From positions 434,001 to 498,000 of the forward strand of contig NZ_NOIS01000002.1 in assembly GCF_004137765.1 (NCBI RefSeq): 64,000 bases of DNA, given 5' to 3'. The position numbers were made by a program, and so were the translations under genes. The first letter of the stretch is position 1; each line of letters starts with the position of its first letter. This DNA comes from Rothia uropygialis. Its GTDB lineage: Bacteria; Actinomycetota; Actinomycetes; Actinomycetales; Micrococcaceae. The notes beneath the pieces were generated by a model. It ran no database searches. It was not told the DNA's origin and saw only the letters and a program-made list of their open reading frames with translations. This document shows positions 9,233 to 18,432 of the stretch, in pieces.

Positions 9233-9832
9233 TTAACGGGACGAACCGAAGTTGTCGTCGCCTTCAGGACGCTGCTCACGGTAACCACTCTGGCTCTCAT
9301 CGCGGAAGCCCTGCGAACGCTCGTCCTGAATCGGCTCACCGTTCAAACGCGGATCGTTTTCTGCAGCCGAAGCCGAAGAGCCGAATCCGCCGCCGGACTG
9401 TGACGAGTCGTTCTGGAATTCACCGGTTCCCTGCTGGGAGTCGTCGGTGACGCCCTGTGCGGCCGCCGCCCGAGCGGCCTCAGGGGTTCCGGGGACCTGA
9501 CCGTTCTGGTCCAGGACCGTGGTGACGGCACCCAAGTGAACCGTGATTTCGGTCTTGGGGGCAACTTCGATGACCGCGCGATTGGCCTCGCGGTCGATCG
9601 ACACGATCGTTCCGAACACGCCGAACTGGGTCATGACGCGCGTCCCGGGCGTCATGGCTTGCTGACGCTCTTGCATCTGCTGGCGTGCCTTCTTCTGTCG
9701 CCGCATGGGCAGGACGAGGAAAACGATGACCACCACCAGCATGAGCCCCAGTAGCAGGAAGTTGGAGCCACCGGCTCCGCCTTGCTCGGCGGCCTGAAGG
9801 CTTCCGGATGGATTGATGGTGGAAAGTAGCAT
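9233..9832 (-). CDS. yajC: Preprotein translocase subunit YajC
   Basis: Single-pass membrane protein of the SecDF-YajC complex. The 199-residue protein has a short Gly-rich N-terminus, TM helix LLLGLMLVVVIVFLVLPMRR (about 26-45), then the cytoplasmic YajC core (MTPGTRVMTQFGVFGTIVSID, IEVAPKTEITVHLGAVTTV). The C-terminal ~85 residues are a disordered Gln/Ser/Gly/Glu extension. ATG 9832 has GAGGAA eight bases upstream. First gene of the yajC-secD-secF run. A GC hairpin sits in the yajC/secD gap at about 9189-9215. Confidence 0.94.
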   Translation of the reverse strand: MLLSTINPSGSLQAAEQGGAGGSNFLLLGLMLVVVIVFLVLPMRRQKKARQQMQERQQAMTPGTRVMTQFGVFGTIVSIDREANRAVIEVAPKTEITVHLGAVTTVLDQNGQVPGTPEAARAAAAQGVTDDSQQGTGEFQNDSSQSGGGFGSSASAAENDPRLNGEPIQDERSQGFRDESQSGYREQRPEGDDNFGSSR

Positions 9833-9948
9833 GTGTTCCTCACGTAATTGATCGTGACCGCCCCCGTGCAGGTGCCCGATGAGGACGGGAGGGCAGACTT
9901 AGGCAAGTATAATTGAAGAGTCTGAATATCCCGTCAAGACTTCTCAAC

Positions 9949-11007
9949 TCATTTTTCGGGTGGTTCCAGATCCAAGTGCTCCCACGCGGACGGCAATGCG
10001 ACTCGGCCCCGGGGCGTCCGCCCCATGAGGCCTTCCCGCACCAGGTAAGGCTCCGCCACTGTCTCCACGGTTTCCGTTTCTTCGCCGACGGCGATGGCCA
10101 AGGTCGAGAGCCCCACCGGTCCCCCACCGAATTTGTGAATCAGAGATTCCAGAACAGATCGGTCGAGACGATCCAAGCCTCTCGAGTCGACCTCGTACAT
10201 GTTCAATGCGGTCGCCGCGGTGCGAGCGTCGATGTCGTCCACCGCGTGCACCAGAGCCCAGTCGCGAACTCGCCGCAACAAGCGGTTGGCAATACGTGGG
10301 GTTCCCCGGGAGCGCGACGCAATTTCGTGGAATCCTTCCGTGGTGATCTTGAGGTCCAGCAGAGAAGCAGACCGACGGAGCACGAGTTCCAGTTCCGCAA
10401 CATCGTAGAACTCCAGATGACCGGTGAACCCGAAGCGATCCCTGAGCGGACCGGGCAGGAGCCCCGCCCGCGTAGTCGCGCCGACGAGCGTGAAACTGGG
10501 CAATTCCAGCGGAATCGAGGTGGCACCAGCACCCTTACCCACCACAATGTCCACCCGGAAGTCTTCCATGGCCATGTACAGCATTTCTTCCGCGGGACGA
10601 GACATCCGATGGATTTCATCGAGGAAGAGAACTTCGCCCGGAGTCAGCGAGGAGAGTATGGCGGCGAGATCGCCCGAATGCTGGATTGCCGGTCCGGAGC
10701 TGATCCGAAGCGGCGATCCCATCTCCTCCGCGATGATCATGGCGAGGGTCGTTTTACCGAGGCCAGGAGGCCCTGACAGCAGGACATGGTCCGCACTCTT
10801 GCCCCGGAGCTTGGATGCTTCCAGGACGAGCGAGAGCTGCTGACGAACCCGCTTTTGGCCGACGAAATCGTCAAGGGCTTTGGGGCGCAAAGCCGCCTCG
10901 ATGGCTTTGTCCTCAGGTTCGATCTCCGCGTCAACCAACCGTTCCTGGCCCGCACGCTGCTGGCCGGGTAAGTTCTGCGCGTCGTTCTCCGGGAATTGCT
11001 GTGTCAT
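9949..11007 (-). CDS. ruvB: Holliday junction branch-migration helicase RuvB
   Basis: AAA+ motor that drives branch migration with RuvA. 352 residues with Walker [10 protein letters not shown] (79-87), Walker B LFLDEIH (127-133), sensor 1 GATTR, the arginine-finger region GPLRDRFGF, and the C-terminal winged helix ending [14 protein letters not shown]. Eighteen bases separate it from ruvA upstream, so the two are cotranscribed. ATG 11007 has AAGGAA upstream. Confidence 0.97.
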   Translation of the reverse strand: MTQQFPENDAQNLPGQQRAGQERLVDAEIEPEDKAIEAALRPKALDDFVGQKRVRQQLSLVLEASKLRGKSADHVLLSGPPGLGKTTLAMIIAEEMGSPLRISSGPAIQHSGDLAAILSSLTPGEVLFLDEIHRMSRPAEEMLYMAMEDFRVDIVVGKGAGATSIPLELPSFTLVGATTRAGLLPGPLRDRFGFTGHLEFYDVAELELVLRRSASLLDLKITTEGFHEIASRSRGTPRIANRLLRRVRDWALVHAVDDIDARTAATALNMYEVDSRGLDRLDRSVLESLIHKFGGGPVGLSTLAIAVGEETETVETVAEPYLVREGLMGRTPRGRVALPSAWEHLDLEPPEK

Positions 11008-11025
11008 AAGTTCCTTTCCACGGAG

Positions 11026-11673
11026 CTATTTGGAGCGGTGGCCCATACCGTTGACCCTGCCGAGGCTTGCAAGAACCGCACGAAGTGCCTCGGCAACGCT
11101 CATGGAATCGGCCTCCGGTTCTGCTTCGGCGAACGAGTCAACGGCTCCAGTGGCGTCTTTCTCATGCCAGCCGAGACCGATCAAAGCGTCCAGAACTTGG
11201 GGCCTCCATGCCGGTCCTTGGGTCGAGACCCCCGGGGGTGTGTTCCCCGGATTCTCGTCCGTCTCGGCGTCAGGCAGAACGAGTTTGCCCGCCAGCTCCA
11301 GAACAATCCGTCTGGCCCCCTTGGGCCCGATCCCCGAAACTTTGCTGAAGGCCTTGTCGTCGCCGGATGCGACGGCGCGCGAGACCTCGACGGGCGTATA
11401 CACGGACAACACCGCCAATGCGATTCGAGGCCCGATTCCGGAGACCGAAAGCATGGTCGTGAAAACCTCCCTTTCGCTGTCGTCCCGAAAACCAAAGAGC
11501 GTCAACGAGTCTTCCTTGACGATCAAGGAAGTCTCCACATGCGCACGCTCACCGAGACGCAAGGTCGCGAGGGTTCCAGGAGTCGCCTGAACCAGCATTC
11601 CGACACCTCCGACCTCAATCACGGCCTCGTGAAGGCCGACGTGGGTCACTGTGCCGGTCAGAGAAGAAATCAT
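11026..11673 (-). CDS. ruvA: Holliday junction DNA-binding subunit RuvA
   Basis: 215-residue RuvA: an N-terminal OB-fold (MISSLTGTVTHVGLHEAVIEVGG, about 1-62), tandem helix-hairpin-helix motifs (SGIGPRIALAVLS and SGIGPKGARRIVLEL, about 75-130), an acidic linker, and C-terminal domain III (ALIGLGWHEKDA...) that contacts RuvB. A LexA-like box lies 13 bp upstream in the ruvC-ruvA gap, so ruvAB may have its own damage-inducible promoter in addition to read-through from ruvC. Confidence 0.97.
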   Translation of the reverse strand: MISSLTGTVTHVGLHEAVIEVGGVGMLVQATPGTLATLRLGERAHVETSLIVKEDSLTLFGFRDDSEREVFTTMLSVSGIGPRIALAVLSVYTPVEVSRAVASGDDKAFSKVSGIGPKGARRIVLELAGKLVLPDAETDENPGNTPPGVSTQGPAWRPQVLDALIGLGWHEKDATGAVDSFAEAEPEADSMSVAEALRAVLASLGRVNGMGHRSK

Positions 11674-11686
11674 GCTTCCATCTTAT

Positions 11687-11702
11687 TCGAACAAAGTTAC
11701 GA
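11687..11702 (-). promoter_or_regulatory. LexA-like SOS box upstream of ruvA
   Basis: TCGAACAAAGTTACGA: one arm is perfect and the other has a single mismatch to the TCGAA-N6-TTCGA pattern seen at dnaE2 and DUF6504 in this window. It is intergenic, between the ruvC stop and the ruvA start. ruvAB is an SOS target in many bacteria. Confidence 0.6.
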
Positions 11703-11762
11703 AAAACATTCAGCGGCGAGTCTGTGGACGACGGACGCTCGCCCACGGGCCCGATTCCGGCC

Positions 11763-12434
11763 TCATCGACCGCGCCGTGACCGTTCTTCGGCCATCTTCC
11801 AGGCACGCTGCGCGGGGGTCATGGCACCGGTTGCGGCACCTGAAGGAATCGATCCCTGATGGGTCTGCACACCGGTACTCATGTTGATGCCGGTGCCGAT
11901 GATCCCTGACCGCCAACCGTGACAGATGGCCAGGGCCAATGCGTCCGCGGCGTCGGCCGGTTTGGGGACTTCTTCGAGTTGCAGAATCCGGGTCACCATA
12001 CGTCCGACGGATTTTTTGTCGGCCCGGCCACTGCCCGTGACCGCCGCTTTGACCTCTGACGGGGTGTGCCACGCGACCGGGATGCCTGCCGCTGCGGCCG
12101 TCGCGATCACCACTCCGGAGGCGTGGGCCGTCCCGATCACCGTGTTGACGGATTCCTGGGCGAATACCCGTTCGATCGCCATGACATCGGGCCGATACGT
12201 ATCGATCCAGCCTTGCATCGCGCGTTGGATATGCAGTACTCGGGCGTCGAGAGAATCGGCCGCATGAGTGCCCGCGACCCCGGCATCGATGTAGTGGGCT
12301 TTCCGGTTCGCCGACATCTCGACGATGCCGAAACCGCATCTGGTCAGGCCAGGGTCCACGCCGAGAATACGCAGAGGACCGGCGGAGGACGTCGATTCGA
12401 CGGCCCCCACCGGTCCCTTGTGCTCGTGCGCCAT
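11763..12434 (-). CDS. ruvC: Crossover junction endodeoxyribonuclease RuvC
   Basis: RNase H-fold nuclease that resolves Holliday junctions. 223 residues with the catalytic-acid signatures [14 protein letters not shown] (about 24-37, Asp), AIERVF (Glu), and [12 protein letters not shown] (Asp). ATG 12434 chosen: it lies between the yebC stop and the LRILGVDPG motif, leaving a normal short N-terminal tail. Ends with a basic RSRRGR tail. It follows yebC by 19 bp, giving the actinobacterial yebC-ruvC-ruvA-ruvB order. Confidence 0.95.
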   Translation of the reverse strand: MAHEHKGPVGAVESTSSAGPLRILGVDPGLTRCGFGIVEMSANRKAHYIDAGVAGTHAADSLDARVLHIQRAMQGWIDTYRPDVMAIERVFAQESVNTVIGTAHASGVVIATAAAAGIPVAWHTPSEVKAAVTGSGRADKKSVGRMVTRILQLEEVPKPADAADALALAICHGWRSGIIGTGINMSTGVQTHQGSIPSGAATGAMTPAQRAWKMAEERSRRGR

Positions 12435-12453
12435 ATCCTGGTTCCCGATTCGA

Positions 12454-13215
12454 CTAGTCGTCGGCTTCGAGTTCTTCCATGACCTCGGCCGAGATATCCG
12501 CATTCGAGTAGACGTTCTGGACGTCGTCCAGGGCTTCCACCGCATCGGCGAGGCGCAAGAACTTACGAGCACCCTCCGCGTCCAGATCCACCGTCATGGT
12601 CGGGCGCCATTGAGGGTCATCGTTGTTGTAATCGAGTTCGGCATCCTCCAGCGCCTTGCGAATCTCGGGAAGGTCGGTGGCCTCCGAGATGACTTCGAAG
12701 AATTCGTCTTCTTCCTTGACCTCGTCGGCGCCCGCGTCGAGCACGGCCATGAGGACGTCGTCCTCGGTCAAGCCCTCGCTCTTGGCGACCTCCACGACGC
12801 CTTTGCGCTCGAACAGGAAAGACACCGAACCGGGGTCCGCCATGGTTCCGCCGTTGCGCGTCACGGCCACACGGACATCCGACGCTGCCCGGTTCTTGTT
12901 GTCGGTCAAGCACTCGATGTAGAGAGCGGATCCCTGCGGGCCGCGTGCTTCATAGAGAATCTCGGAGTATTCGACGACCTCGCCGGTGAGGCCCGCACCG
13001 CGCTTGACCGCGCGGTCGATGTTGTCATTGGGAACCGAGTTCTTCTTGGCCTTGGAAATGGCCAGGTCCAGAGCGGGGTTACCGGAAATATCCGCGCCAC
13101 CCATGCGGGCGGCAACCTCAATCCCCTTGATGTACTTGGCGAAGGCTTTGGCGCGCTTGGCGTCGATCGCCGCCTTCTTGTGTTTGGTGGTGGCCCACTT
13201 GGAGTGACCCGACAT
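12454..13215 (-). CDS. yebC: YebC/PmpR-family probable transcriptional or translational regulator
   Basis: 253-residue YebC protein, starting with the diagnostic [16 protein letters not shown] and continuing through [10 protein letters not shown]-like and acidic C-terminal blocks. The family binds DNA in some bacteria and eases ribosome stalling at polyproline in others. Which applies here cannot be told. ATG 13215 has GAGGAG nine bases upstream. First gene of the ruv cluster. Confidence 0.95.
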   Translation of the reverse strand: MSGHSKWATTKHKKAAIDAKRAKAFAKYIKGIEVAARMGGADISGNPALDLAISKAKKNSVPNDNIDRAVKRGAGLTGEVVEYSEILYEARGPQGSALYIECLTDNKNRAASDVRVAVTRNGGTMADPGSVSFLFERKGVVEVAKSEGLTEDDVLMAVLDAGADEVKEEDEFFEVISEATDLPEIRKALEDAELDYNNDDPQWRPTMTVDLDAEGARKFLRLADAVEALDDVQNVYSNADISAEVMEELEADD

Positions 13216-13434
13216 AGATGTGCTCCTCGGAATGTAGACAATTTCGTTGCGCGGCCGGAGAGCTTCTCCCTCGAGTCGGCCCTGGCACGGTTTCCTACGG
13301 GCTCGCGCCGAAGGCGGAACCAGGGCATCAGGCCGCGAATAAACCTGGTCCTATTGTAACGGCGCGCGCAAACCTCACCCGCATGGACTTGCGGATCCCT
13401 AACGAGTGAGCTTGGGACGATGCCGCTTCAATGC

Positions 13435-14154
13435 TCAGCGAGGTCTGGATGCCGCGACCTCGCGCGCCCGGGTTGCCAAAGAATCGTCGATCTCAACGGG
13501 GTGGAAGGAACCGAATTTCGCCTCCGCCGCATGGCGGATCAAGTAGTCGGAGATCCTGGGATTCTTGGGAAGCAGAGACCCGTGCAGATAGCTGCCGATG
13601 ACGTGATGGACTCGTGCGCCTTCGCCATCGTCGTCCAGGTTGTTCCCCTCCCCCTTGGTCACCGTCCCCAGACGCTCGACGTCATGGCCCAGGAACGTGA
13701 GTCCGGAGTGGTTCTCATAACCGACGACCGTGCCGAACTCTTCCGACTCGATCACGATGTTCCCGATCAAGCGCTCCTCCCCACCGACGGTGTGCGCGTC
13801 GAAGAGTCCAATTCCGTCCAGGACCTCGCCCCCGACGGTTCGGAACTCCTTGCCGAATAGCTGATAGAGACCGCAAATGACCAGCATCGGGGTCCCCGCC
13901 TCGGCCTTGGAGCGGAGTACTGGGGCGATGCGGTGAAGGTCGTCCTGGATCACGGTTTGGCCGGAATCCTGGCCTCCACCGCCGACGAGGATGTCGAAGT
14001 CCTCCGGGAAAACGTCCCCGGGGTTGTAATCGACGATCTCCGTGGCCAGGCCATGCTGGCGAGCTCGCCTGGTCAGCGACAGCACGTTGCCCCAGTCCCC
14101 GTAGATATTCATATCCCGCGGGTACAATTGAAGGATTTTCAGGCTCTCGGTCAT
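13435..14154 (-). CDS. gatD: Lipid II glutamine amidotransferase, glutaminase subunit GatD
   Basis: Class I glutaminase-fold protein of 239 residues that supplies ammonia to MurT for amidation of the D-Glu of lipid II. Nucleophile Cys94 lies in VICGLYQLFG and catalytic His191 in GSYLHGSLLP; the GGGGQDSG oxyanion loop is at about 58-65. The position of the cysteine matches that of the Staphylococcus aureus enzyme. The start ATG overlaps the murT stop by 4 nt, so the two subunits are translationally coupled. Confidence 0.93.
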   Translation of the reverse strand: MTESLKILQLYPRDMNIYGDWGNVLSLTRRARQHGLATEIVDYNPGDVFPEDFDILVGGGGQDSGQTVIQDDLHRIAPVLRSKAEAGTPMLVICGLYQLFGKEFRTVGGEVLDGIGLFDAHTVGGEERLIGNIVIESEEFGTVVGYENHSGLTFLGHDVERLGTVTKGEGNNLDDDGEGARVHHVIGSYLHGSLLPKNPRISDYLIRHAAEAKFGSFHPVEIDDSLATRAREVAASRPR

Positions 14155-15446
14155 CCGATATCAGCAACCTCGGTCGTCTTGGCCAGCTCGCGGCGCAGGG
14201 CGAGCATGGACGTGTAGGTACAGAAAACGCGCATCGGCTGCTCCCCCGAGCCGCGGACGAATTCGTCAAGCGCGCTCGAGAGGTCGGTATTGACCGCGCG
14301 CACGGGAACGTCGTCGTGCTCGAGGCGCAGCGCCATGTCATACGCCCTCGTTCCGGAGACGACGTCGACCCCGCCGGATTGCAGCGCCTCGAAGTCGACA
14401 TCCCAAAGCCAGGACACGTCCCGACCATCGGCGTATTCGTCGTTGATCGTGATCATGGTCGCGTAATCGCCGCCGGTCGCGGAAGCCAGGGAAAGTCGGA
14501 ACCCCGCTGGGTTCTTGACGAGCAGGAGCTGAAGCGTGCGGTCGCCGATACGAACCGACTCTCCACGCCCGAAGGCCGGAGTCACTTTGGACAGTTCGGA
14601 CAGCAAAGCGCTCTCGTCGGCCTCGTCGCCCATGATCTCAAGGGTCAGTGCCAACGCGGCGGCAGCGTTGTAGATGTTGTAGATGCCGTAGAGGTTGATC
14701 TCCGTAGTGACTTCACGGTCGCCGATCAGCACATGTGTGCTGGTGCCCTCGAAGGAGGTGAGGGTCACCGACGCATCGGGAAGATTCTCGGCTTGTTGGG
14801 CGGGCCTGTTGTCCCGCATTTCGTCGTCGGACGGGAACCGGGATCGCAATGAGTGAGAAAGACCGTAGTAGGCCACGTCGGTACCCTCTCCGACATCCTG
14901 CGAAATACGGCGGATACGCGGGTCCTCACGGTTGAGTACCACGGTTCCGGTGGTTGCCTGGGCGACCTTGGTCAGCATCTTGCGGGTCGTGTCGATTTCG
15001 CCGAAACGATCCAATTGATCGCGCATCACGTTGAGGAGCAAGGCATACCTTGGCTGAATCAGCTTGACGAAGTGAACCGCATGGGCCTCGTCCAATTCGA
15101 GTACGGCAATATCCGCGTCCAGTGTGCCCTTCAGGTTCATTTCGCCCAGAAGAGCCGCCGCGACGCCGCGGACGAAGTTCGACCCCGTGCGGTTCGTGAA
15201 GACCTTGAGGCCTTGGGACTCGAGGAGCTGGACGGCCATTTTGGTGGTCGTGGTCTTGCCGTTGGTGCCTGACACGACCACAACGCCGCGCGGCAGCTTG
15301 GACAGTTCACGAGCGACGAATCCGGGATCGAACTTCTCCATGACCAGCCCGGGGAAAGCGGAACCTCCCCCTCGGAGCTTGGATGCGTACCGAATGCCTT
15401 GGCCGATCAGGCGGGTGGCGGGTCTGAAGATGACAGGTCTTGGCAT
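14151..15446 (-). CDS. murT: Lipid II isoglutaminyl synthase, Mur-ligase-like subunit MurT
   Basis: 431-residue Mur-ligase homologue that activates the alpha-carboxyl of D-iso-Glu in lipid II with ATP; GatD provides ammonia. P-loop SGTNGKTTTTK (59-69), central domain with LELDEAHAVHF, and the C-terminal DUF1727 domain ending in CTYTSMLALRREL. The start is ATG 15446 (MPRPVIF) behind AGGA. The Cys4 zinc-ribbon insertion known from S. aureus MurT is absent: the only cysteine is near the C-terminus, and the corresponding stretch (SRFPSDDEMRDNRPAQQAEN) is polar. Confidence 0.93.
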   Translation of the reverse strand: MPRPVIFRPATRLIGQGIRYASKLRGGGSAFPGLVMEKFDPGFVARELSKLPRGVVVVSGTNGKTTTTKMAVQLLESQGLKVFTNRTGSNFVRGVAAALLGEMNLKGTLDADIAVLELDEAHAVHFVKLIQPRYALLLNVMRDQLDRFGEIDTTRKMLTKVAQATTGTVVLNREDPRIRRISQDVGEGTDVAYYGLSHSLRSRFPSDDEMRDNRPAQQAENLPDASVTLTSFEGTSTHVLIGDREVTTEINLYGIYNIYNAAAALALTLEIMGDEADESALLSELSKVTPAFGRGESVRIGDRTLQLLLVKNPAGFRLSLASATGGDYATMITINDEYADGRDVSWLWDVDFEALQSGGVDVVSGTRAYDMALRLEHDDVPVRAVNTDLSSALDEFVRGSGEQPMRVFCTYTSMLALRRELAKTTEVADIG

Positions 15447-15496
15447 GGAATCAATCCTAACCCGTGCCTTTCCGCAATATTTGCCATGATGGAGTG

Positions 15497-16504
15497 ATGA
15501 ATTCGACGCATGCGACGGCGCCTCAACGTTTTCCCGATTCACGTTTCATCTGGCGCGATCTTTCGTGGCCGGAACGACTACCCGCGGTCAGAGTCGAGCC
15601 GTTCGTCGACAATTCACCGAGCGGCGAGGTCATCACCGTGCCGTTGCCTCCCGGCAGCGTCTTCAATATCCGTTTGCTCGCAAACGACGAGGAATCCGCC
15701 GGTCTCTGGTGCAGCGGATTCGCACACGGTGAGTTCGACGCTGACGCACGGCCGTTTTTCCGGACGGTCCCCTGCCCACAGGGGAACCGCATCACGAAGG
15801 GACAGCAGTGCCGGCTGTGCATGCACTTGGACAAATTTCGACCCATTCACCGCGCCCACCGAGGAGCTGAACTGTCGAAGGTTGCACGTGCCTACACCGC
15901 CCGGCCTCATTGGTTGTACGTCGCGACGTTTCCTGACGGCACATCAAAAGTCGGCACCGCGCACGAAAGGTCCAAGGTCACACGCCTCGATCAACAAGCG
16001 GTCGCCCGGGCCAGCTACGTCGCACTCGCCGACGACGGCCTGGAGGTCCGACGACTCGAAGACGCCGTGACGCAGACCGTTCAGCTCACTCAGCTCAAGA
16101 GAGTCCAGGCAAAGTACAAGGCATGGCTGAACCCTGAGGACCCGGAGGAGCTGACAAGAATTCACGACCAGATCGCGGCCACGGTCCGCGATGAGCTGTC
16201 TGCATGGGACGATTCGGGCTATCGGGTAGTAACGGAGCAATGGACGCCGGGCGGCGCGATGCTGCGAGCTTACGAGCAACTGGGCACAGCGCGCTCCCGG
16301 CCGCTCCAGGGCTACGAAGCGTGGTCTTCCGGACCTCGGAGTTTCCGAATAGTATCCGGTTCCGGCCCGTTTCTTTCCGGTTGCACCGAAAGCGATCCCG
16401 ACACGGCCGGATGGTTGCTCAATACGGCCGCATTGAAAAACAGGACGTGCGCCCTCTTCCTCGGCGACGACGGGCCGGTGAGTGTTCAGGAGTCTCTGTT
16501 CTAG
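15497..16504 (+). CDS. DUF2797 domain protein
   Basis: 335 residues. The middle carries the DUF2797 hallmark CPQGNRITKGQQCRLC (about 94-109), a probable metal-binding loop, followed by LYVATFPDGTSKVGTAHE (about 141-158). The latter is reminiscent of a GIY-YIG-type beta hairpin with 'KVG', but this is a visual likeness only. ATG 15497 has GGAG upstream. Divergent from murT with about 50 bp between starts. No function is established for the family. Confidence 0.8.
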   Translation: MNSTHATAPQRFPDSRFIWRDLSWPERLPAVRVEPFVDNSPSGEVITVPLPPGSVFNIRLLANDEESAGLWCSGFAHGEFDADARPFFRTVPCPQGNRITKGQQCRLCMHLDKFRPIHRAHRGAELSKVARAYTARPHWLYVATFPDGTSKVGTAHERSKVTRLDQQAVARASYVALADDGLEVRRLEDAVTQTVQLTQLKRVQAKYKAWLNPEDPEELTRIHDQIAATVRDELSAWDDSGYRVVTEQWTPGGAMLRAYEQLGTARSRPLQGYEAWSSGPRSFRIVSGSGPFLSGCTESDPDTAGWLLNTAALKNRTCALFLGDDGPVSVQESLF

Positions 16505-16600
16505 GAAACCGCCGTGATGGAATCCCACGATTCGCAATCCTCGTGAGCAGTGGGTGTCATGCCCCTTCTCGTCATGTCCGAGGTGTCTATGGTGGAAAAC

Positions 16601-17215
16601 ATGAGTATCGATGAGTCAGCTTCCACCCATCCCATGCCTGCGCTTCCTATCCGCACGATCACGGCCTATACCGGTTCCGCGACCGGTAACGACGCCGTGT
16701 ACACCGAGGCGGTTCGCCGGCTGGCCGTTGCATTCGCACAGCGAGGCATCGGCGTCGTCTACGGCGGGGGCAAAGTCGGGCTCATGGGGATTCTCGCGGA
16801 CTCCGCCCTCCATTCCGGGGGCACAGTTCACGGGGTTATGCCTCAATCTTTAGTCGAAGGTGAGATTGCGCACCCGGGGCTGACGACCCTCGACGTCGTG
16901 GGAGACATGCACCAACGGAAGAACAGGATGGCCGAGCTGGGTGACGCTTTTGTGGCCTTGCCCGGCGGAGCCGGAACGCTCGAGGAACTCTTCGAGACAT
17001 GGACCTGGCAGCACCTTGGGCTGCACTCGAAACCCGTTGCGCTCTACAACGTCAATGGCTTTTGGAATCCCCTGATCGAGCTTCTAGACCACATGGTCGA
17101 AGAAGGGTTTCTGCGAGAGAATCTGCGACACTCGCTCATTGTCGAATCTGAACCTGAGCTACTACTTGAAGCCCTGAGCACCTGGCAACCCCTCAAACCC
17201 AAATGGGCAAGCTAG
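16601..17215 (+). CDS. LOG-family nucleoside 5'-monophosphate phosphoribohydrolase
   Basis: 204-residue Rossmann-fold protein with the two LOG signatures, YGGGKVGLMG and LPGGAGTLEE, plus MHQRKNRM. LOG enzymes hydrolyse cytokinin riboside or other nucleoside monophosphates to free base and ribose 5-phosphate. The bacterial substrate is often unclear. Start taken as ATG 16601 (MSIDESAS) behind GGTGGA; several in-frame starts lie upstream as far as 16550. Confidence 0.9.
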   Translation: MSIDESASTHPMPALPIRTITAYTGSATGNDAVYTEAVRRLAVAFAQRGIGVVYGGGKVGLMGILADSALHSGGTVHGVMPQSLVEGEIAHPGLTTLDVVGDMHQRKNRMAELGDAFVALPGGAGTLEELFETWTWQHLGLHSKPVALYNVNGFWNPLIELLDHMVEEGFLRENLRHSLIVESEPELLLEALSTWQPLKPKWAS

Positions 17216-17218
17216 CAA

Positions 17219-17797
17219 TCAATTCTTGGGGTCGTTGGGGTTGATCAGGTCTTTCGGCCATGCGTCCGCGACGATACGACGAATCTGGTCCAGAGTCTGG
17301 GTGACGGTTTTGGTTCCGGCGACGATCGGCAAGAAATTGGTGTCACCGTTCCACCGAGGAACCACATGCTGGTGGAGATGAGCCGCGATTCCGGCCCCAC
17401 CGACTTTGCCTTGATTCATGCCCATGTTGAAACCGGCGGCGTTGGAGGTTTCGCGGAGAACCCTCATGGCTGCCTGCACGCAGGCTGACATTTCTGCGGT
17501 CTCAGCCGAATCGATTTCGTCGAATTGAGCCACGTGACGGTACGGGCAGACCAACAAATGCCCCGGATTGTAAGGATAAAGGTTCAGGACCACGTAGACA
17601 TGTTCTCCCCTGTAGACGATCAGCGATTCCTCATCGCTGCGTTCCGGGGCGACACAGAACGGACACGAAATCTCCGTGTAGTCCTTCTGGCCTCCACTGA
17701 CGTAGGCCCGACGGTGCGGGGTCCACATGCGCTGGAACGCATCGGGCACCCCAGGCAACACGAAATCGTCGGTTGAGTAGTCAGGTTCCTCCGTCAT
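17219..17797 (-). CDS. HIT-family hydrolase (AP4A phosphorylase-like)
   Basis: 192 residues with the histidine-triad motif HLHQHVV (about 138-144), and the CPFC zinc pair and NLYPYNPGHLLV block typical of the actinobacterial HIT proteins usually found just downstream of thrS. These cleave nucleotidyl phosphoanhydrides or phosphoramidates. Here thrS is 5.3 kb away, with the biotin operon in between. ATG 17797 has a GGAAAC leader. Confidence 0.92.
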   Translation of the reverse strand: MTEEPDYSTDDFVLPGVPDAFQRMWTPHRRAYVSGGQKDYTEISCPFCVAPERSDEESLIVYRGEHVYVVLNLYPYNPGHLLVCPYRHVAQFDEIDSAETAEMSACVQAAMRVLRETSNAAGFNMGMNQGKVGGAGIAAHLHQHVVPRWNGDTNFLPIVAGTKTVTQTLDQIRRIVADAWPKDLINPNDPKN

Positions 17798-17903
17798 GTT
17801 TCCAGCTTAGGTCGTTCGCACGCCCCAGTGCGGTTCCTTACGTATTGAGCCTTCATGACATCGACGCATTTATTCAGGTGAGCACGGGTATAGGTTGGAA
17901 ATC

Positions 17904-18407
17904 ATGCGATCCCTCTCCGAGACCGAGATCAGAAACAGCTTCATCAATTGCAGCCAGGGTGAGGCTCAACGGCTCCACCTTCCCGCAGGCCTTTCCCACA
18001 TCGAGTGGGAATCACAGGCATTTCTCGGATGGATCGATGCCAAGAGCCCGCACCGCGGTTACGTGGTCGCGGAGACCGACGATGGGCCCAAAGGCATAGT
18101 TCTGCAGAGGACGCCACAGCGCGGCCGACCCATGGCCCAGATGTGCCAGTTCTGCATGACGCTGCATGGCGGCAGCGGCGTGTCGATGTATTCCGCTCAA
18201 CGTCCCGCGACGAGGAAGGAACACTATTCCTCCTTGGGCACGTACTTGTGCTCCGATTTGGGGTGCTCAGAGTACGCCGTGAACAAAAAGCGGCCCGTCG
18301 GCATCCGGCAGATGGAAGAGACCATGACCGTCGAGGACCGCAAGGATCGCACCGCCAACAACGTGGAGCGTTTCATCAACCGTCTCAAAACCCGATCCAG
18401 GCCGTGA
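17904..18407 (+). CDS. FBP-domain (EF-G-binding-protein-type) zinc-finger protein
   Basis: 167 residues. The C-terminal half is the treble-clef zinc finger of FusB-like elongation factor G-binding proteins: CQFC...LHGG...Y and, about 36 residues on, YLCSDLGCSEY, giving four zinc cysteines. The N-terminal part (ETEIRNSFINCSQGEAQRLHLP) matches actinobacterial 'FBP domain-containing' proteins. FusB-type proteins free EF-G from fusidic-acid-stalled ribosomes, but the housekeeping role of this subgroup is unproven. ATG 17904 chosen over an in-frame TTG nine bases upstream. Convergent with bioD. Confidence 0.85.
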   Translation: MRSLSETEIRNSFINCSQGEAQRLHLPAGLSHIEWESQAFLGWIDAKSPHRGYVVAETDDGPKGIVLQRTPQRGRPMAQMCQFCMTLHGGSGVSMYSAQRPATRKEHYSSLGTYLCSDLGCSEYAVNKKRPVGIRQMEETMTVEDRKDRTANNVERFINRLKTRSRP

Positions 18408-18432
18408 CGCTCGACGCCGGATCTCTTGATGC

